DNA of 64,000 bases from Candidatus Saccharibacteria bacterium UBA6175 (GCA_002422915.1 DITV01000004.1:279301-343300); one strand, 5' to 3'. Shown: positions 41,322 to 49,326, counted from the stretch's first letter. A program made the numbers and translations. Notes: generated from the sequence alone by a model not told the origin.

Positions 41322-41350
41322 TTGACCAATCTGGTTCGGTTTGCTACTAT
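41322..41350 (+). promoter_or_regulatory. Promoter of LysM-CHAP gene
   Basis: TTGACC, a 17-base spacer, then TACTAT (an alternative TATAAA starts 3 bases later). The transcript would start near 41357, giving a leader of about 190 bases, unusual in this window. Confidence 0.5.
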
Positions 41351-41356
41351 AAAACA

Positions 41357-41541
41357 AGCACATTTTGTGTCTTTGTCCACGAGTGGGTAACAAAGCACAA
41401 GTGAGCCTACCAGATCTGTCGCACGGGTACCGAAAGCGTAAATTAATATAATATCGGTCGACATGTACCCTTTTCTACACTGCGAGAAGAAAGACACAGT
41501 ACGGTAGTCGCCCACATAGCAATATGTGAGGCAGGAGAACG
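41357..41541 (+). promoter_or_regulatory. Switch-like structured leader of LysM-CHAP gene
   Basis: Two structures compete for the same bases. A local hairpin at 41365-41400 pairs TTGTG/CACAA and TTTGTCCA/TGG..ACAAA. A long-range stem pairs TGTGTCTTT (41366-41374) with AAAGACACA (41490-41498). GGGTAC/GTACCC lies inside the long-range loop. A hairpin at 41510-41532 (GCC-CACATA, GCAA loop, TATGTG-A-GGC) ends right before the AGGAG site. This layout suggests a riboswitch or other translation control, as peptidoglycan hydrolase genes elsewhere often have (ydaO), but the ydaO consensus is not matched. Confidence 0.5.
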
Positions 41542-41544
41542 ATT

Positions 41545-42735
41545 ATTCGTAATCAGATCACCAGCGGTCTTGTACCACAAGGATCAGCTGCTGTACCACA
41601 GCAACACACCGCTACCGCGCGACGTCGAGTTTCGAAGACCCGCATCAAACCATCAACTATTGCTATTTATGCGAGTGTATTTACACTCCTCATCGTTGTT
41701 ATCGCCCTTGGTTACCGCTCACCTGAGCAGGTTTCTTCAAGTGGCGCCGCCGCCCCGGTGCTGGCTACTATTTCCTCAAGCGACGAATCAGAAGCGGCAG
41801 TGAATGAGGTGGTCGCCTCCACGATTGCCGCAAGTGTCGCAAACTCAACCAATCTTGCTGTCGCTCCTTCAGTAAACAGCCTGGCGATTTCAACACAGAT
41901 TGAGAGCGAGCTGCCTTCATCAGAAAGCTCATCGCTTGCTAAGCCACAAATCCTTCCTGTTTCGGCTGCTAGCCGTGACATTAGCGCCTATGTGGTGAAA
42001 GAAGGCGACACCGTGGAGTCTGTTGCTGCCCAATTTGGTATTTCAGCAGACACTGTCAAGTGGGCGAACAACCTTGCGACGAATAGCTTAACTGTCGGAA
42101 CCTCTCTTGAAATCCTTCCTCGTAACGGTATTGTGTATGTAGTGAAGAGTGGCGACACGATTGAAAGTATTGCCGAAAAGTATAAGGCAAATGCCGCAAC
42201 AATTCGCATCTATAACGACCTCGAAATTTCGGGCGTTACGACTGGTCTGAAGATCATCGTTCCCGATGGAATTTTGCCAACTACAGAACGACCAGGTTAT
42301 GTTGCGCCTCGTGCTGTGAGCGTTGCGAGCTATGCCGTTGGGTACAGCTCTGGCTTTAATGGCCAAACATGGCGAATTAGGGTCGGTACTCCAATGTATG
42401 CCGGGAACACCTATTACACTGGTAACTGTACGGCCTATGCCTATGACCGTCGTGTTGAGCTCGGCCTTCCCGTAAGCGCAAGCTGGGGTAATGCTGCAAC
42501 ATGGGCGCGCGCTGCGAGCGCTGCTGGGCTCCGTGTTTCTAATACACCTAGCGTCGGTGCGATCATACAGAACGGTGGCGGCTATGGTCACGTTGCCATT
42601 GTTGAAAAGATTCTGCCAAACGGTGACCTTGAGCTGAGTGAAATGAACGCATACGTGTCTGGTGGCGGATGGAATATCGTTTCTGGACGAATCCTTCCAG
42701 CGGCCAATGTTGGTCAATACGCATACATTCAGTAA
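41545..42735 (+). CDS. LysM-CHAP cell-wall hydrolase with probable AUU start
   Basis: The frame opens after a stop at 41527-41529 and has no ATG, and no GTG or TTG before 41758. Starting at 41758 would remove a clear membrane helix (about residues 37-57, STIAIYASVFTLLIVVIALG). AGGAG at 41533-41537 lies 7 bases before ATT at 41545, so an AUU start is likely (a second ATT is at 41542). The 396-residue product has two LysM domains (AYVVKEGDTVESVAAQFG and VYVVKSGDTIESIAEKY, about 150-240) that bind glycan, and a CHAP amidase/endopeptidase domain with Cys in YYTGNCTAYAYDRR and His in GYGHVAIVEK. Confidence 0.85.
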   Translation: MRNQITSGLVPQGSAAVPQQHTATARRRVSKTRIKPSTIAIYASVFTLLIVVIALGYRSPEQVSSSGAAAPVLATISSSDESEAAVNEVVASTIAASVANSTNLAVAPSVNSLAISTQIESELPSSESSSLAKPQILPVSAASRDISAYVVKEGDTVESVAAQFGISADTVKWANNLATNSLTVGTSLEILPRNGIVYVVKSGDTIESIAEKYKANAATIRIYNDLEISGVTTGLKIIVPDGILPTTERPGYVAPRAVSVASYAVGYSSGFNGQTWRIRVGTPMYAGNTYYTGNCTAYAYDRRVELGLPVSASWGNAATWARAASAAGLRVSNTPSVGAIIQNGGGYGHVAIVEKILPNGDLELSEMNAYVSGGGWNIVSGRILPAANVGQYAYIQ

Positions 42736-42757
42736 GTAGCGTCCATGATTCAAAACG

Positions 42758-42787
42758 AATCGCCTCTGTGAAAACAGGGGCGATTCT
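42758..42787 (+). terminator. Terminator after LysM-CHAP gene
   Basis: GAATCGCC/GGGCGATTC stem with a 13-base loop; its tail CTGTTATAAT runs into the obg promoter. Confidence 0.7.
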
Positions 42788-42789
42788 GT

Positions 42790-42795
42790 TATAAT
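42790..42795 (+). promoter_or_regulatory. -10 box of obg
   Basis: TATAAT, 9 bases before the ATG at 42805. Confidence 0.6.
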
Positions 42796-42804
42796 ATTGG
42801 TAAT

Positions 42805-44103
42805 ATGTTTGTTGATACCGCCAAAGTGTTTGTACAAGCTGGACGAGGCGGTGACGGTGCCGTTAGTTTTCGTCATGAAATTTACGTTGATAAAGGTGGT
42901 CCAGACGGCGGTGACGGCGGTAAGGGTGGTGACGTTATTTTTGTCGCATCCGAAGGTCTCAATACGCTCGTTGACTTTCGCTACAAGCCTGAATTGAAAG
43001 CGACTCCAGGAGAAGCTGGTGCAAAACGAGACCGACACGGTAAGTCGGGCAAGGCCCTGTACGTGAAAGTCCCGGTTGGAACGATTATTCGCAGGGATGG
43101 TCGCATTATTGCTGATTTTACTGAGGCTAACCAAGAAGTAGTTGTGGCACGCGGAGGAGACGGTGGATTTGGAAATGCTCACTTTAAGTCGTCGGTACGA
43201 CAGGCGCCCCGTATTGCCGAAAAAGGCGAGCCGGGCGACACGTTTGAAGCTGAGCTTGAGCTTAAGCTTCTGGCTGATGTGGGACTTGTCGGCTTTCCGA
43301 ATGCGGGTAAATCAACCTTCTTGAGTGTTGTTAGTAATGCCCGCCCCGAGATCGCCGACTATGCCTTCACAACACTTACCCCGAACCTAGGCGTGGCCGA
43401 TATCGACGACGGGAGTCTTCTGATTGCCGACATTCCTGGCCTCATCAAGGGCGCCAGCGAGGGTAAGGGGCTCGGTGACGCCTTTTTGCGGCACGTTGAG
43501 CGCACCGCGGTGCTTCTTCACCTCATTGATGCGTATTCGAACGATATTGCGGCCGATTATAAGACAATTCGTAGCGAGCTTGCTTCATATAGCGAGAGTT
43601 TAATAAGTCGCCCGGAAATTATCGCTCTCACAAAGACCGAGGGTCTCGATGCCGAACTGATTCAGATGCAAATTGATGCCGTTAAAGCGGTTGCTCCCGA
43701 CAGCCAGGTATTCGCGATTTCTTCAGCTGCTCATACAGGTGTAAAAGAAGTGCTCCGCGCCCTACGCACAAAAGTCGAAGAAAACCGTGCGCTAAAGATT
43801 GAAGAAGCAGACCCTGATGTTGACTTCGATGGCCTGCCGATTATTTCACTTTCTTCAGAGCAGGTCGCCAAAGCGTGGCACATTGAAAAGCTTGAGAATG
43901 AAGAAGGCTCCGTTTTTCGCGTTACCGGCCACAAGATTGAAAAGTTTGCCCGTCGAACGCGTTTCGACACCCATGAAGGGGTTAACCGCCTCCGTGACAT
44001 CATGAAGAAAATGGGCATTACCTATGCGCTCACCCGTGCAGGGGCGGACGGCGCCAGCTTGATTCGCATCGGCAACGATGAATTTCCGCTGATTGAGCAA
44101 TAA
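42805..44103 (+). CDS. obg: GTPase Obg
   Basis: An essential GTPase linked to ribosome assembly and the stringent response. The glycine-rich Obg domain (residues 1-155) has the GGDGGKGGDV signature; the G domain has GFPNAGKST (G1), TTLTPNLG (G2), DIPGLIKGAS (G3), and a G4 site reading ALTKTEG. An OCT-type C-terminal domain completes the 432-residue protein. The G4 sequence TKTE replaces the usual NKxD, which may change nucleotide specificity or only reflect divergence. Confidence 0.95.
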   Translation: MFVDTAKVFVQAGRGGDGAVSFRHEIYVDKGGPDGGDGGKGGDVIFVASEGLNTLVDFRYKPELKATPGEAGAKRDRHGKSGKALYVKVPVGTIIRRDGRIIADFTEANQEVVVARGGDGGFGNAHFKSSVRQAPRIAEKGEPGDTFEAELELKLLADVGLVGFPNAGKSTFLSVVSNARPEIADYAFTTLTPNLGVADIDDGSLLIADIPGLIKGASEGKGLGDAFLRHVERTAVLLHLIDAYSNDIAADYKTIRSELASYSESLISRPEIIALTKTEGLDAELIQMQIDAVKAVAPDSQVFAISSAAHTGVKEVLRALRTKVEENRALKIEEADPDVDFDGLPIISLSSEQVAKAWHIEKLENEEGSVFRVTGHKIEKFARRTRFDTHEGVNRLRDIMKKMGITYALTRAGADGASLIRIGNDEFPLIEQ

Positions 44104-44125
44104 GAAGACTATCTCTAATAACTTA

Positions 44126-44154
44126 TTGACTTAAGTCGTTAAATATGATAATAT
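44126..44154 (+). promoter_or_regulatory. Promoter of RNA-like unit with palindrome over the -35
   Basis: TTGACT, a 17-base spacer, then TAATAT. The -35 is part of the perfect palindrome GACTTAAGTC (44128-44137), a likely operator. Confidence 0.6.
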
Positions 44155-44217
44155 GTTAAAACTTGCATGATTGATGCGTGCATCTCAAGTAAGACCCTTG
44201 ATAATTTGTTTTGAAGA

Positions 44218-44269
44218 GATTGCTGTGGATTTGCATGCACCAACCGGTGCCTGTTAATCCATAGCAATC
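44218..44269 (+). repeat. Long hairpin with GGTGC-type inner stem
   Basis: GATTGCTGTGGATT pairs with AATCCATAGCAATC (14 bp, one G-U). The loop holds a second stem GCACC/GGTGC closed by AACC. Confidence 0.7.
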
Positions 44270-44281
44270 GATTGAGAAATC

Positions 44282-44338
44282 ATGAACGTTGCTGTGGTAT
44301 CCCATAAAGAACGTCGTCAGTCCTGGCGACCAAACTGA
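44282..44338 (+). CDS. Micro-ORF (18 aa) in RNA-like unit
   Basis: ATG to TGA encoding MNVAVVSHKERRQSWRPN. It starts just after the long hairpin, without a clear ribosome site. It could be a leader peptide or chance. Confidence 0.2.
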   Translation: MNVAVVSHKERRQSWRPN

Positions 44339-44352
44339 AAGGATACACCCTT

Positions 44353-44397
44353 ATGTTCCGATGTTTCACGAGCAAGGCCTTTTCCACCATCATCTGA
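44353..44397 (+). CDS. Micro-ORF (14 aa) in RNA-like unit
   Basis: Encodes MFRCFTSKAFSTII. AAAGGA lies about 9 bases upstream. Low support; listed because the unit has no other coding content. Confidence 0.2.
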   Translation: MFRCFTSKAFSTII

Positions 44398-44447
44398 GCC
44401 GCCGCGTCGCGGGCATCCAAAACGGATCTGCTCCAGGAAAGGACATC

Positions 44448-44468
44448 ATGAAGAAGCGACATATGTAG
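44448..44468 (+). CDS. Micro-ORF (6 aa) in RNA-like unit
   Basis: Encodes MKKRHM, with AGGAAAGGA 5 bases upstream, the best ribosome site of the three micro-ORFs. Its stop lies in the arm of the following hairpin, so its translation could affect folding. Confidence 0.25.
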   Translation: MKKRHM

Positions 44469-44495
44469 CGGGAGCAATCCCGCAAACATCCCGCT
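44467..44495 (+). repeat. GNRA hairpin with alternative 3' partner
   Basis: GCGGGA-GCAA-TCCCGC is a perfect hairpin. A second TCCCGCT at 44489-44495 can pair with AGCGGGA instead, so the two folds exclude each other. Confidence 0.5.
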
Positions 44496-44511
44496 CGATC
44501 ATGTGTAAGGC

Positions 44512-44665
44512 TGGTCACGGAAGTGGTGCCACTCTCTGAATCACGTCAAGTCGCTTTAGCGATCTGTCGCTGTAATGCGAAGACGTGTTGGACAGACAGC
44601 GTTGCATAAGGTAAGTAGCGTGTTGCTCCCCGGCCGGAGCACACCCTCAGCCACTTCCGTGATCA
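44512..44665 (+). repeat. 15-bp stem enclosing a multi-hairpin domain
   Basis: TGGTCACGGAAGTGG (44512-44526) pairs with CCACTTCCGTGATCA (44651-44665) with one G-U. Inside are CACGTC/GACGTG, TCGC-TTTA-GCGA and TGCTCC/GGAGCA stems. The nesting is what a folded RNA domain would show. Confidence 0.6.
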
Positions 44666-44695
44666 TCTTGCATTCTTCATAACAATTGTCAGGTT

Positions 44696-44722
44696 GAGCG
44701 CTCAATATGAGCGCTCTTCTTT
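44696..44722 (+). terminator. Terminator of RNA-like unit
   Basis: GAGCGCTC-AATAT-GAGCGCTC, a perfect 8-bp hairpin, then TTCTTT. Confidence 0.8.
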
Positions 44723-44731
44723 ATTTACGTC

Positions 44732-44737
44732 TATAAT
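44732..44737 (+). promoter_or_regulatory. -10 box of sbcB
   Basis: TATAAT, 6 bases before the ATG at 44744, so sbcB does not depend on the upstream RNA-like unit. Confidence 0.65.
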
Positions 44738-44743
44738 AAAAGC

Positions 44744-46165
44744 ATGCCCAAAACCTTTTTCTTTTATGACCTTGAAACCTCCGGGCTGAGTGCACGCGAC
44801 GACCGCGTTATGCAGTTCGCCGGAATCCGAACGTCGCTTGATCTTGAGCCGATTGGCGAGCCCGTAAATGTCCTCGTTCGATTAAACGATGACACGCTCC
44901 CTAGCCCGGACGCATTGATGGTGACGGGCATCACTCCACAGCAGACAGTGGCCGACGGCTACAGCGAGGCGGACTTCGCAAAGATGCTGATGGAAGACGT
45001 TTTCACGGAAGATACGATTGCGGTCGGCTTTAATAATATACGTTTTGATGACGAATTTATTCGCCATCTTTTTTGGCGAAACTTTTACGATCCGTACGAA
45101 TGGTCATGGAAAGATGGTCGCTCTCGATGGGATCTGCTCGATGTTGTCCGTATGACGCGTGCGCTACGTCCCGAAGGGATCGAGTGGCCAATGGTTGACG
45201 GTAAGGCAACCAACCGACTAGAGCTTCTTGCGAAGGCAAATAAGATAGATCACCTAAAGGCCCACGATGCATTGAGCGATGTCGAGGCTCTGATCGCGGT
45301 CGCTCGCTTAATCCGATCTGCTCAGCCGCAGCTCTACGAGTATCTTTTTAAGATGCGTGATAAGAACGAGATAAAGAAATTAGTGAATCTTGATGACAAA
45401 CAGCCATTTGTGTATGTAAGTGGGCGATTCGACAGTCAGTTTGAAAAGGCCACTGTTGCGTTTCCGCTAACAACTGGCCGCAACAGCAGTGTGGTGGTGT
45501 ATGACCTTCGGGTCGACCCAACACCGTACCTCACTATGTCGATCAAAGACTTGGCAAAGATTTTCTACGCTCCCTGGGAGGAGCGCAAGAAAGAAGACTT
45601 TGTTGCCTTACCTGTGAAAGAGTTGCAGTATAATCGAGCTCCGGCCGTCGCGCCACTTGGCGTATTAAGTCAATCGGATGGTTGGAATCGGATTGGTATG
45701 AGCGAAGAGATTGTCAGTAAACATCGTGCCATTCTTTTGTCACAGCCTTCGTTTGCTGAAAATATCCGTAGCTTAATTGAGGGACGACCTGAGTATGCGA
45801 AATCGGTCGACGCCGAAGCGCAGCTCTATGATAGCTTCTTACCAGAGCAAGATTCGCTCCACGTTGCAAAGATTCGTCACTCAACAGCCACTCAACTTGC
45901 TGACCTGCATCCGGAATTTCGCGATGAGCGGCTGCCGCCACTTTTGCTGCATTACAAGGCGCGTAACTTTCCCAACGCTCTTGCCGAGGAGGAGGTACCC
46001 GTATGGGAAGAATGGCGCGCCGCACGGCTACGACGACAATTGCCGGATTTTGTTCGCCGACTCAATGACCTCTCTCAAAAAGTGAGCAACCAGGAAAAAC
46101 AGTTTATTTTACAAGAACTTCAGCTATGGGCGGAGAGTATACTACCGATTGATGACGCGTCGTAG
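44744..46165 (+). CDS. sbcB: Exodeoxyribonuclease I
   Basis: A 3'-5' single-strand DNA exonuclease of the DEDD group. Motifs in order: FYDLETSG (ExoI), NNIRFDDEF (ExoII) and KAHDALSDVEA (ExoIII). The C-terminal half matches the ExoI SH3-like and helical extension (PLGVLSQSDGWNRIGM is close to the family's conserved segment). The 473-residue length is normal. It acts with mismatch and recombination repair. Confidence 0.92.
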   Translation: MPKTFFFYDLETSGLSARDDRVMQFAGIRTSLDLEPIGEPVNVLVRLNDDTLPSPDALMVTGITPQQTVADGYSEADFAKMLMEDVFTEDTIAVGFNNIRFDDEFIRHLFWRNFYDPYEWSWKDGRSRWDLLDVVRMTRALRPEGIEWPMVDGKATNRLELLAKANKIDHLKAHDALSDVEALIAVARLIRSAQPQLYEYLFKMRDKNEIKKLVNLDDKQPFVYVSGRFDSQFEKATVAFPLTTGRNSSVVVYDLRVDPTPYLTMSIKDLAKIFYAPWEERKKEDFVALPVKELQYNRAPAVAPLGVLSQSDGWNRIGMSEEIVSKHRAILLSQPSFAENIRSLIEGRPEYAKSVDAEAQLYDSFLPEQDSLHVAKIRHSTATQLADLHPEFRDERLPPLLLHYKARNFPNALAEEEVPVWEEWRAARLRRQLPDFVRRLNDLSQKVSNQEKQFILQELQLWAESILPIDDAS

Positions 46166-46393
46166 TCGGCTTGTCTGAGCCATGGTCGCAAAAAGCTTGC
46201 TGGTGAGCCGGCCAGCGACGATTCCACTGAGTAGCATCAGCACAAACAGCATACTTCCGGCATCGATTGACAACTGAGTTCCTGGTATTTGTCCAGCGAT
46301 AATAAACAACACTAAAGCACTGCCAGCATTCATACTGTCGAGGATGAGCATGGCGGACAAAATAAGACTGGTGATAGTGATAGTTTTTTTCAT
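46142..46393 (-). CDS. Small membrane protein (83 aa)
   Basis: Two hydrophobic helices (ITITSLILSAMLILDSM and SMLFVLMLLSGIVAGRL) and a basic tail (AQTSRLRRVINR). The start at 46393 follows a TACAAT box by 11 bases. The end overlaps the convergent sbcB gene by 24 bases. No family is recognised. Confidence 0.6.
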   Translation of the reverse strand: MKKTITITSLILSAMLILDSMNAGSALVLFIIAGQIPGTQLSIDAGSMLFVLMLLSGIVAGRLTSKLFATMAQTSRLRRVINR

Positions 46394-46404
46394 AATCAAT
46401 CTAT

Positions 46405-46410
46405 ATTGTA
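46405..46410 (-). promoter_or_regulatory. -10 box of small membrane protein
   Basis: TACAAT on the minus strand, 11 bases before the ATG at 46393. Confidence 0.45.
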
Positions 46411-46497
46411 GGGAATATAGCAAACAGGGGTGGCTGCGTGCAAGCATAAGGGGTACGCCGTTTCGTTAAAAGTATGGAAAAAAGCCGTAAAAAAGCG

Positions 46498-46503
46498 TAT
46501 AAT
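46498..46503 (+). promoter_or_regulatory. -10 box of uvrA
   Basis: TATAAT, 9 bases before the ATG at 46513. No LexA-type SOS box is seen near it. Confidence 0.6.
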
Positions 46504-46512
46504 TAAGCGGTT

Positions 46513-49326
46513 ATGTCAGAGGTTATTCGTGTTGTTGGTGCTCGTGAGCACAATCTAAAGAACGTCAACGTGGAGATTCCGCGTGATAAGCTTGTGGTCA
46601 TTACGGGCCTTAGTGGCTCTGGAAAATCGAGCCTCGCTTTCGATACCATTTATGCCGAAGGTCAACGCCGCTATGTTGAAAGCCTTTCGAGCTATGCTCG
46701 TCAATTCTTGGGCCTGATGGAGAAGCCAGACGTTGATCAGATTGACGGACTGAGCCCTGCTATTAGTATCGACCAGAAGTCAACCAGCCGTAATCCACGA
46801 AGTACGGTTGCCACGGTCACCGAAATTTACGACTACTTGCGCCTTCTTTATGCGCGCATTGGTGTGCCGCATTGTCCTGTCTGCGGCAAGACAGTCAACC
46901 GTCGAACACCAGAAGATATCATTGACGAAGTCATGAAGATCGAACCAGGCTCGCGCTTGATGCTGCTAGCCCCAATTGTTAAAGCGAAGAAAGGCGAGTT
47001 TGCCCACATTCCTGAGCAATATCGTCGTCTCGGCTATGCGCGCGCTCGAGTAGACGGCGTCGTCTACGCACTTGACGAATTCCCCGAACTTGATAAGAAA
47101 TATAAACATTCAATTGAGATCGTAGTCGACCGTATTGCGATGAGTGAGGATATTCGTTCACGCGTCGCCCAGTCGGTAGAGCAGGCGCTTGAATTGGCTG
47201 ATGGCGTAGTCGAGATACTCGATGTTGATAGCGAAACGAGCCACGTCTTTAGCCAACGCTATGCCTGTATTGATCACCCGAACGAAGAGATTCCCGAACT
47301 TGAACCACGCCTCTTTAGCTTCAATGCCCCGCAAGGCGCCTGCCCTGTTTGTACGGGCCTTGGTAATCGGCTGGAAGTTGACCCGGAGCTGGTGTTTAAC
47401 CCTAACCTCACTATCGCGGAGGGCGCCATTCGTCCCTACAACCGCGTGAACAGTGATGCCTGGTATATGAAGCGGCTCCAAGCAGTTGCCGATCGCCACG
47501 GCTTTAGCCTGCGTGTGCCGGTTCGCGAACTCAAGCCAGCCGATCTTGAGAAAATTCTGTATGGGACAGGTGAAGAAAAATATCGCGTCTCTTTGGGCGA
47601 CGGTCGTGCCTACGACGCGGCTTACGAAGGGGTCATCCCTAATTTGGAACGCCGCTTTAAAGAAACCGACAGCGACTTTATGCGTAAAGACATTGAACGG
47701 TTCATGCGTGAACGACAATGTCACGCCTGCCAAGGCGCCCGTCTGAAACCAGTCGTCCTTGCCGTTACCGTCCACGATCTGAACATTATGGATATCTGTA
47801 ATCTTGGTGTCGATGCTGCGCTTGATCTTTTTACAAACACCCTCAAACTCACCAACGAAGAGCAATTCATTGCTGCTCAGATTATGAAAGAAATTACCTC
47901 TCGGCTTGGCTTCATGAACAATGTCGGTTTGAACTATCTTGAGTTATCACGTGCGGCGAACACCCTTTCCGGTGGCGAAGCACAGCGAATTCGACTCGCT
48001 ACTCAGATCGGGTCCGGACTCCAAGGAGTGTTGTATGTGCTCGACGAGCCATCGATTGGGTTGCATCAGCGTGATAATGACCGCTTAATTGCAACGCTTA
48101 AGCACCTTCGTGATCTCGGCAACACCGTGCTGGTGGTTGAACACGACGAGGACACGATTCGCCAGGCAGACTACCTGCTTGATATTGGTCCAGGTGCAGG
48201 TGTAGCTGGTGGGCACATTGTCGCCCAAGGCACGCCCGACGAAGTTGCAAAGAACGCCGAAAGCATTACAGGCCGCTATTTAAGTGGTGCTGAAAAGATT
48301 GATGTACCTAAGAAGCGCCGCAGCGTGAATAGAGATCGTGTTCTCTTGGTGCGTGGTGCGCGTGAAAATAACCTCAAGAACATCGATGTCACGATTCCGC
48401 TTGGCGTGATGACGGTTGTCAGTGGCGTCAGTGGTTCGGGAAAGTCAACGCTCGTGAATGATATTCTCGCGAAAGAATTATCAGCCCGTCTTCACCGTTC
48501 GCACGATGTTCCGGGAGCTCACCTTGAAATCCAGGGTATTGAGCAGCTTGACAAAGTGATCGTGATCGATCAGTCAGCTATTGGCCGCACCCCTCGCTCT
48601 AACCCCGCAACCTATACCGGTGTCTTTACGCCCATTCGTGAATTATTCGCCAGTACACCCGAAGCCAATATCCGCGGCTATAAAGCCGGTCGGTTCAGCT
48701 TTAATGTAAAGGGCGGTCGCTGCGAGAACTGTCAGGGTGACGGAGTGATTAAGATTGAAATGCACTTCTTGCCTGATGTGTATGTCACTTGTGATGTCTG
48801 TAAAGGAAAGCGCTATAACCGCGAAGCGCTTGAAATTAAATACAAGGACGCGACGATTAGCGATGTGCTTGATATGACTGTGGAGCAAGGTGCTGCTTTC
48901 TTTGCGAATATTCCCTCAATTGCCCGTAAGCTCGACACATTGGTTGATGTTGGTCTTGGCTACATCAAGCTGGGCCAGCCTGCTACTACCTTCAGTGGCG
49001 GTGAAGCACAACGCATTAAGCTTGCCTCTGAACTCTCACGCCGATCAACTGGCAAAACACTTTACATTCTTGATGAACCAACGACCGGTCTCCACAGTGC
49101 TGACGTGAAGCGCTTAATGACTATTCTCCACAAACTGGTTGAGGGCGGTAACAGTATGGTGGTGATTGAACACAATCTCGACGTGATTAAAACAGCCGAT
49201 TACGTGATTGATATGGGCCCAGAAGGTGGGCTGGGTGGCGGGACGGTTGTCGCCACGGGAACACCGGAGCAAATCGTGAAGGTCGCCAACTCCTTTACAG
49301 GCAAATATCTTACACAGCTTCTGTAG
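46513..49326 (+). CDS. uvrA: Excinuclease ABC subunit A
   Basis: The damage-recognition ATPase of nucleotide excision repair. The 937 residues contain two ABC cassettes: Walker A GLSGSGKSSL and GVSGSGKSTL, signatures LSGGEAQRIRLA and FSGGEAQRIKLA, and Walker B segments VLDEPSIGLH and ILDEPTTGLH. Zinc ligands are visible at CPVCGK, CPVCTG, CENCQGDG and CDVCKG. It partners with UvrB (not in the window) and UvrC at 57002. Confidence 0.97.
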   Translation: MSEVIRVVGAREHNLKNVNVEIPRDKLVVITGLSGSGKSSLAFDTIYAEGQRRYVESLSSYARQFLGLMEKPDVDQIDGLSPAISIDQKSTSRNPRSTVATVTEIYDYLRLLYARIGVPHCPVCGKTVNRRTPEDIIDEVMKIEPGSRLMLLAPIVKAKKGEFAHIPEQYRRLGYARARVDGVVYALDEFPELDKKYKHSIEIVVDRIAMSEDIRSRVAQSVEQALELADGVVEILDVDSETSHVFSQRYACIDHPNEEIPELEPRLFSFNAPQGACPVCTGLGNRLEVDPELVFNPNLTIAEGAIRPYNRVNSDAWYMKRLQAVADRHGFSLRVPVRELKPADLEKILYGTGEEKYRVSLGDGRAYDAAYEGVIPNLERRFKETDSDFMRKDIERFMRERQCHACQGARLKPVVLAVTVHDLNIMDICNLGVDAALDLFTNTLKLTNEEQFIAAQIMKEITSRLGFMNNVGLNYLELSRAANTLSGGEAQRIRLATQIGSGLQGVLYVLDEPSIGLHQRDNDRLIATLKHLRDLGNTVLVVEHDEDTIRQADYLLDIGPGAGVAGGHIVAQGTPDEVAKNAESITGRYLSGAEKIDVPKKRRSVNRDRVLLVRGARENNLKNIDVTIPLGVMTVVSGVSGSGKSTLVNDILAKELSARLHRSHDVPGAHLEIQGIEQLDKVIVIDQSAIGRTPRSNPATYTGVFTPIRELFASTPEANIRGYKAGRFSFNVKGGRCENCQGDGVIKIEMHFLPDVYVTCDVCKGKRYNREALEIKYKDATISDVLDMTVEQGAAFFANIPSIARKLDTLVDVGLGYIKLGQPATTFSGGEAQRIKLASELSRRSTGKTLYILDEPTTGLHSADVKRLMTILHKLVEGGNSMVVIEHNLDVIKTADYVIDMGPEGGLGGGTVVATGTPEQIVKVANSFTGKYLTQLL

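Larger units (their letters stand above)
44160..44722 (+). ncRNA. Candidate structured RNA unit, about 560 bases
   Basis: No normal gene fits between obg and sbcB. The unit runs from a -35/-10 promoter to a clear terminator. It contains a 14-bp stem with an inner GCACC-AACC-GGTGC hairpin (44218-44269), a GNRA-capped hairpin with two competing 3' partners (44467-44495), and a 15-bp stem (44512-44526 with 44651-44665) enclosing several smaller hairpins. It does not match tmRNA, RNase P RNA, 6S RNA or SRP RNA sequence motifs known to me. It may instead be a leader for the micro-ORFs within it. Confidence 0.55.

Noticed and set aside
41357..41541. ydaO (c-di-AMP) riboswitch
   Set aside because: Context fits, but the conserved segments near the 3' end (such as the CAGCTAAC type) are absent. 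Kept only as an unclassified leader.
41758..42735. GTG at 41758 as start of the LysM-CHAP gene
   Set aside because: It has no ribosome site and would delete the membrane helix encoded just upstream in the same open frame.
42088..43182. Long minus-strand frame (364 aa) opposite the LysM-CHAP and obg genes
   Set aside because: It runs across two well-supported genes and an intergenic terminator, has no promoter or ribosome site, and its sequence resembles no protein.
44280..44489. Minus-strand frame (69 aa) in the RNA-like unit
   Set aside because: No promoter or ribosome site on that strand, and it crosses a perfect hairpin.
44160..44722. tmRNA, RNase P RNA, SRP RNA or 6S RNA
   Set aside because: No tRNA-like ends with CCA, no RNase P core blocks, no SRP loop sequence and no single long 6S-type hairpin.
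47158..47865. Minus-strand frame (235 aa) inside uvrA
   Set aside because: uvrA is intact on the other strand; the frame is a codon-bias shadow.
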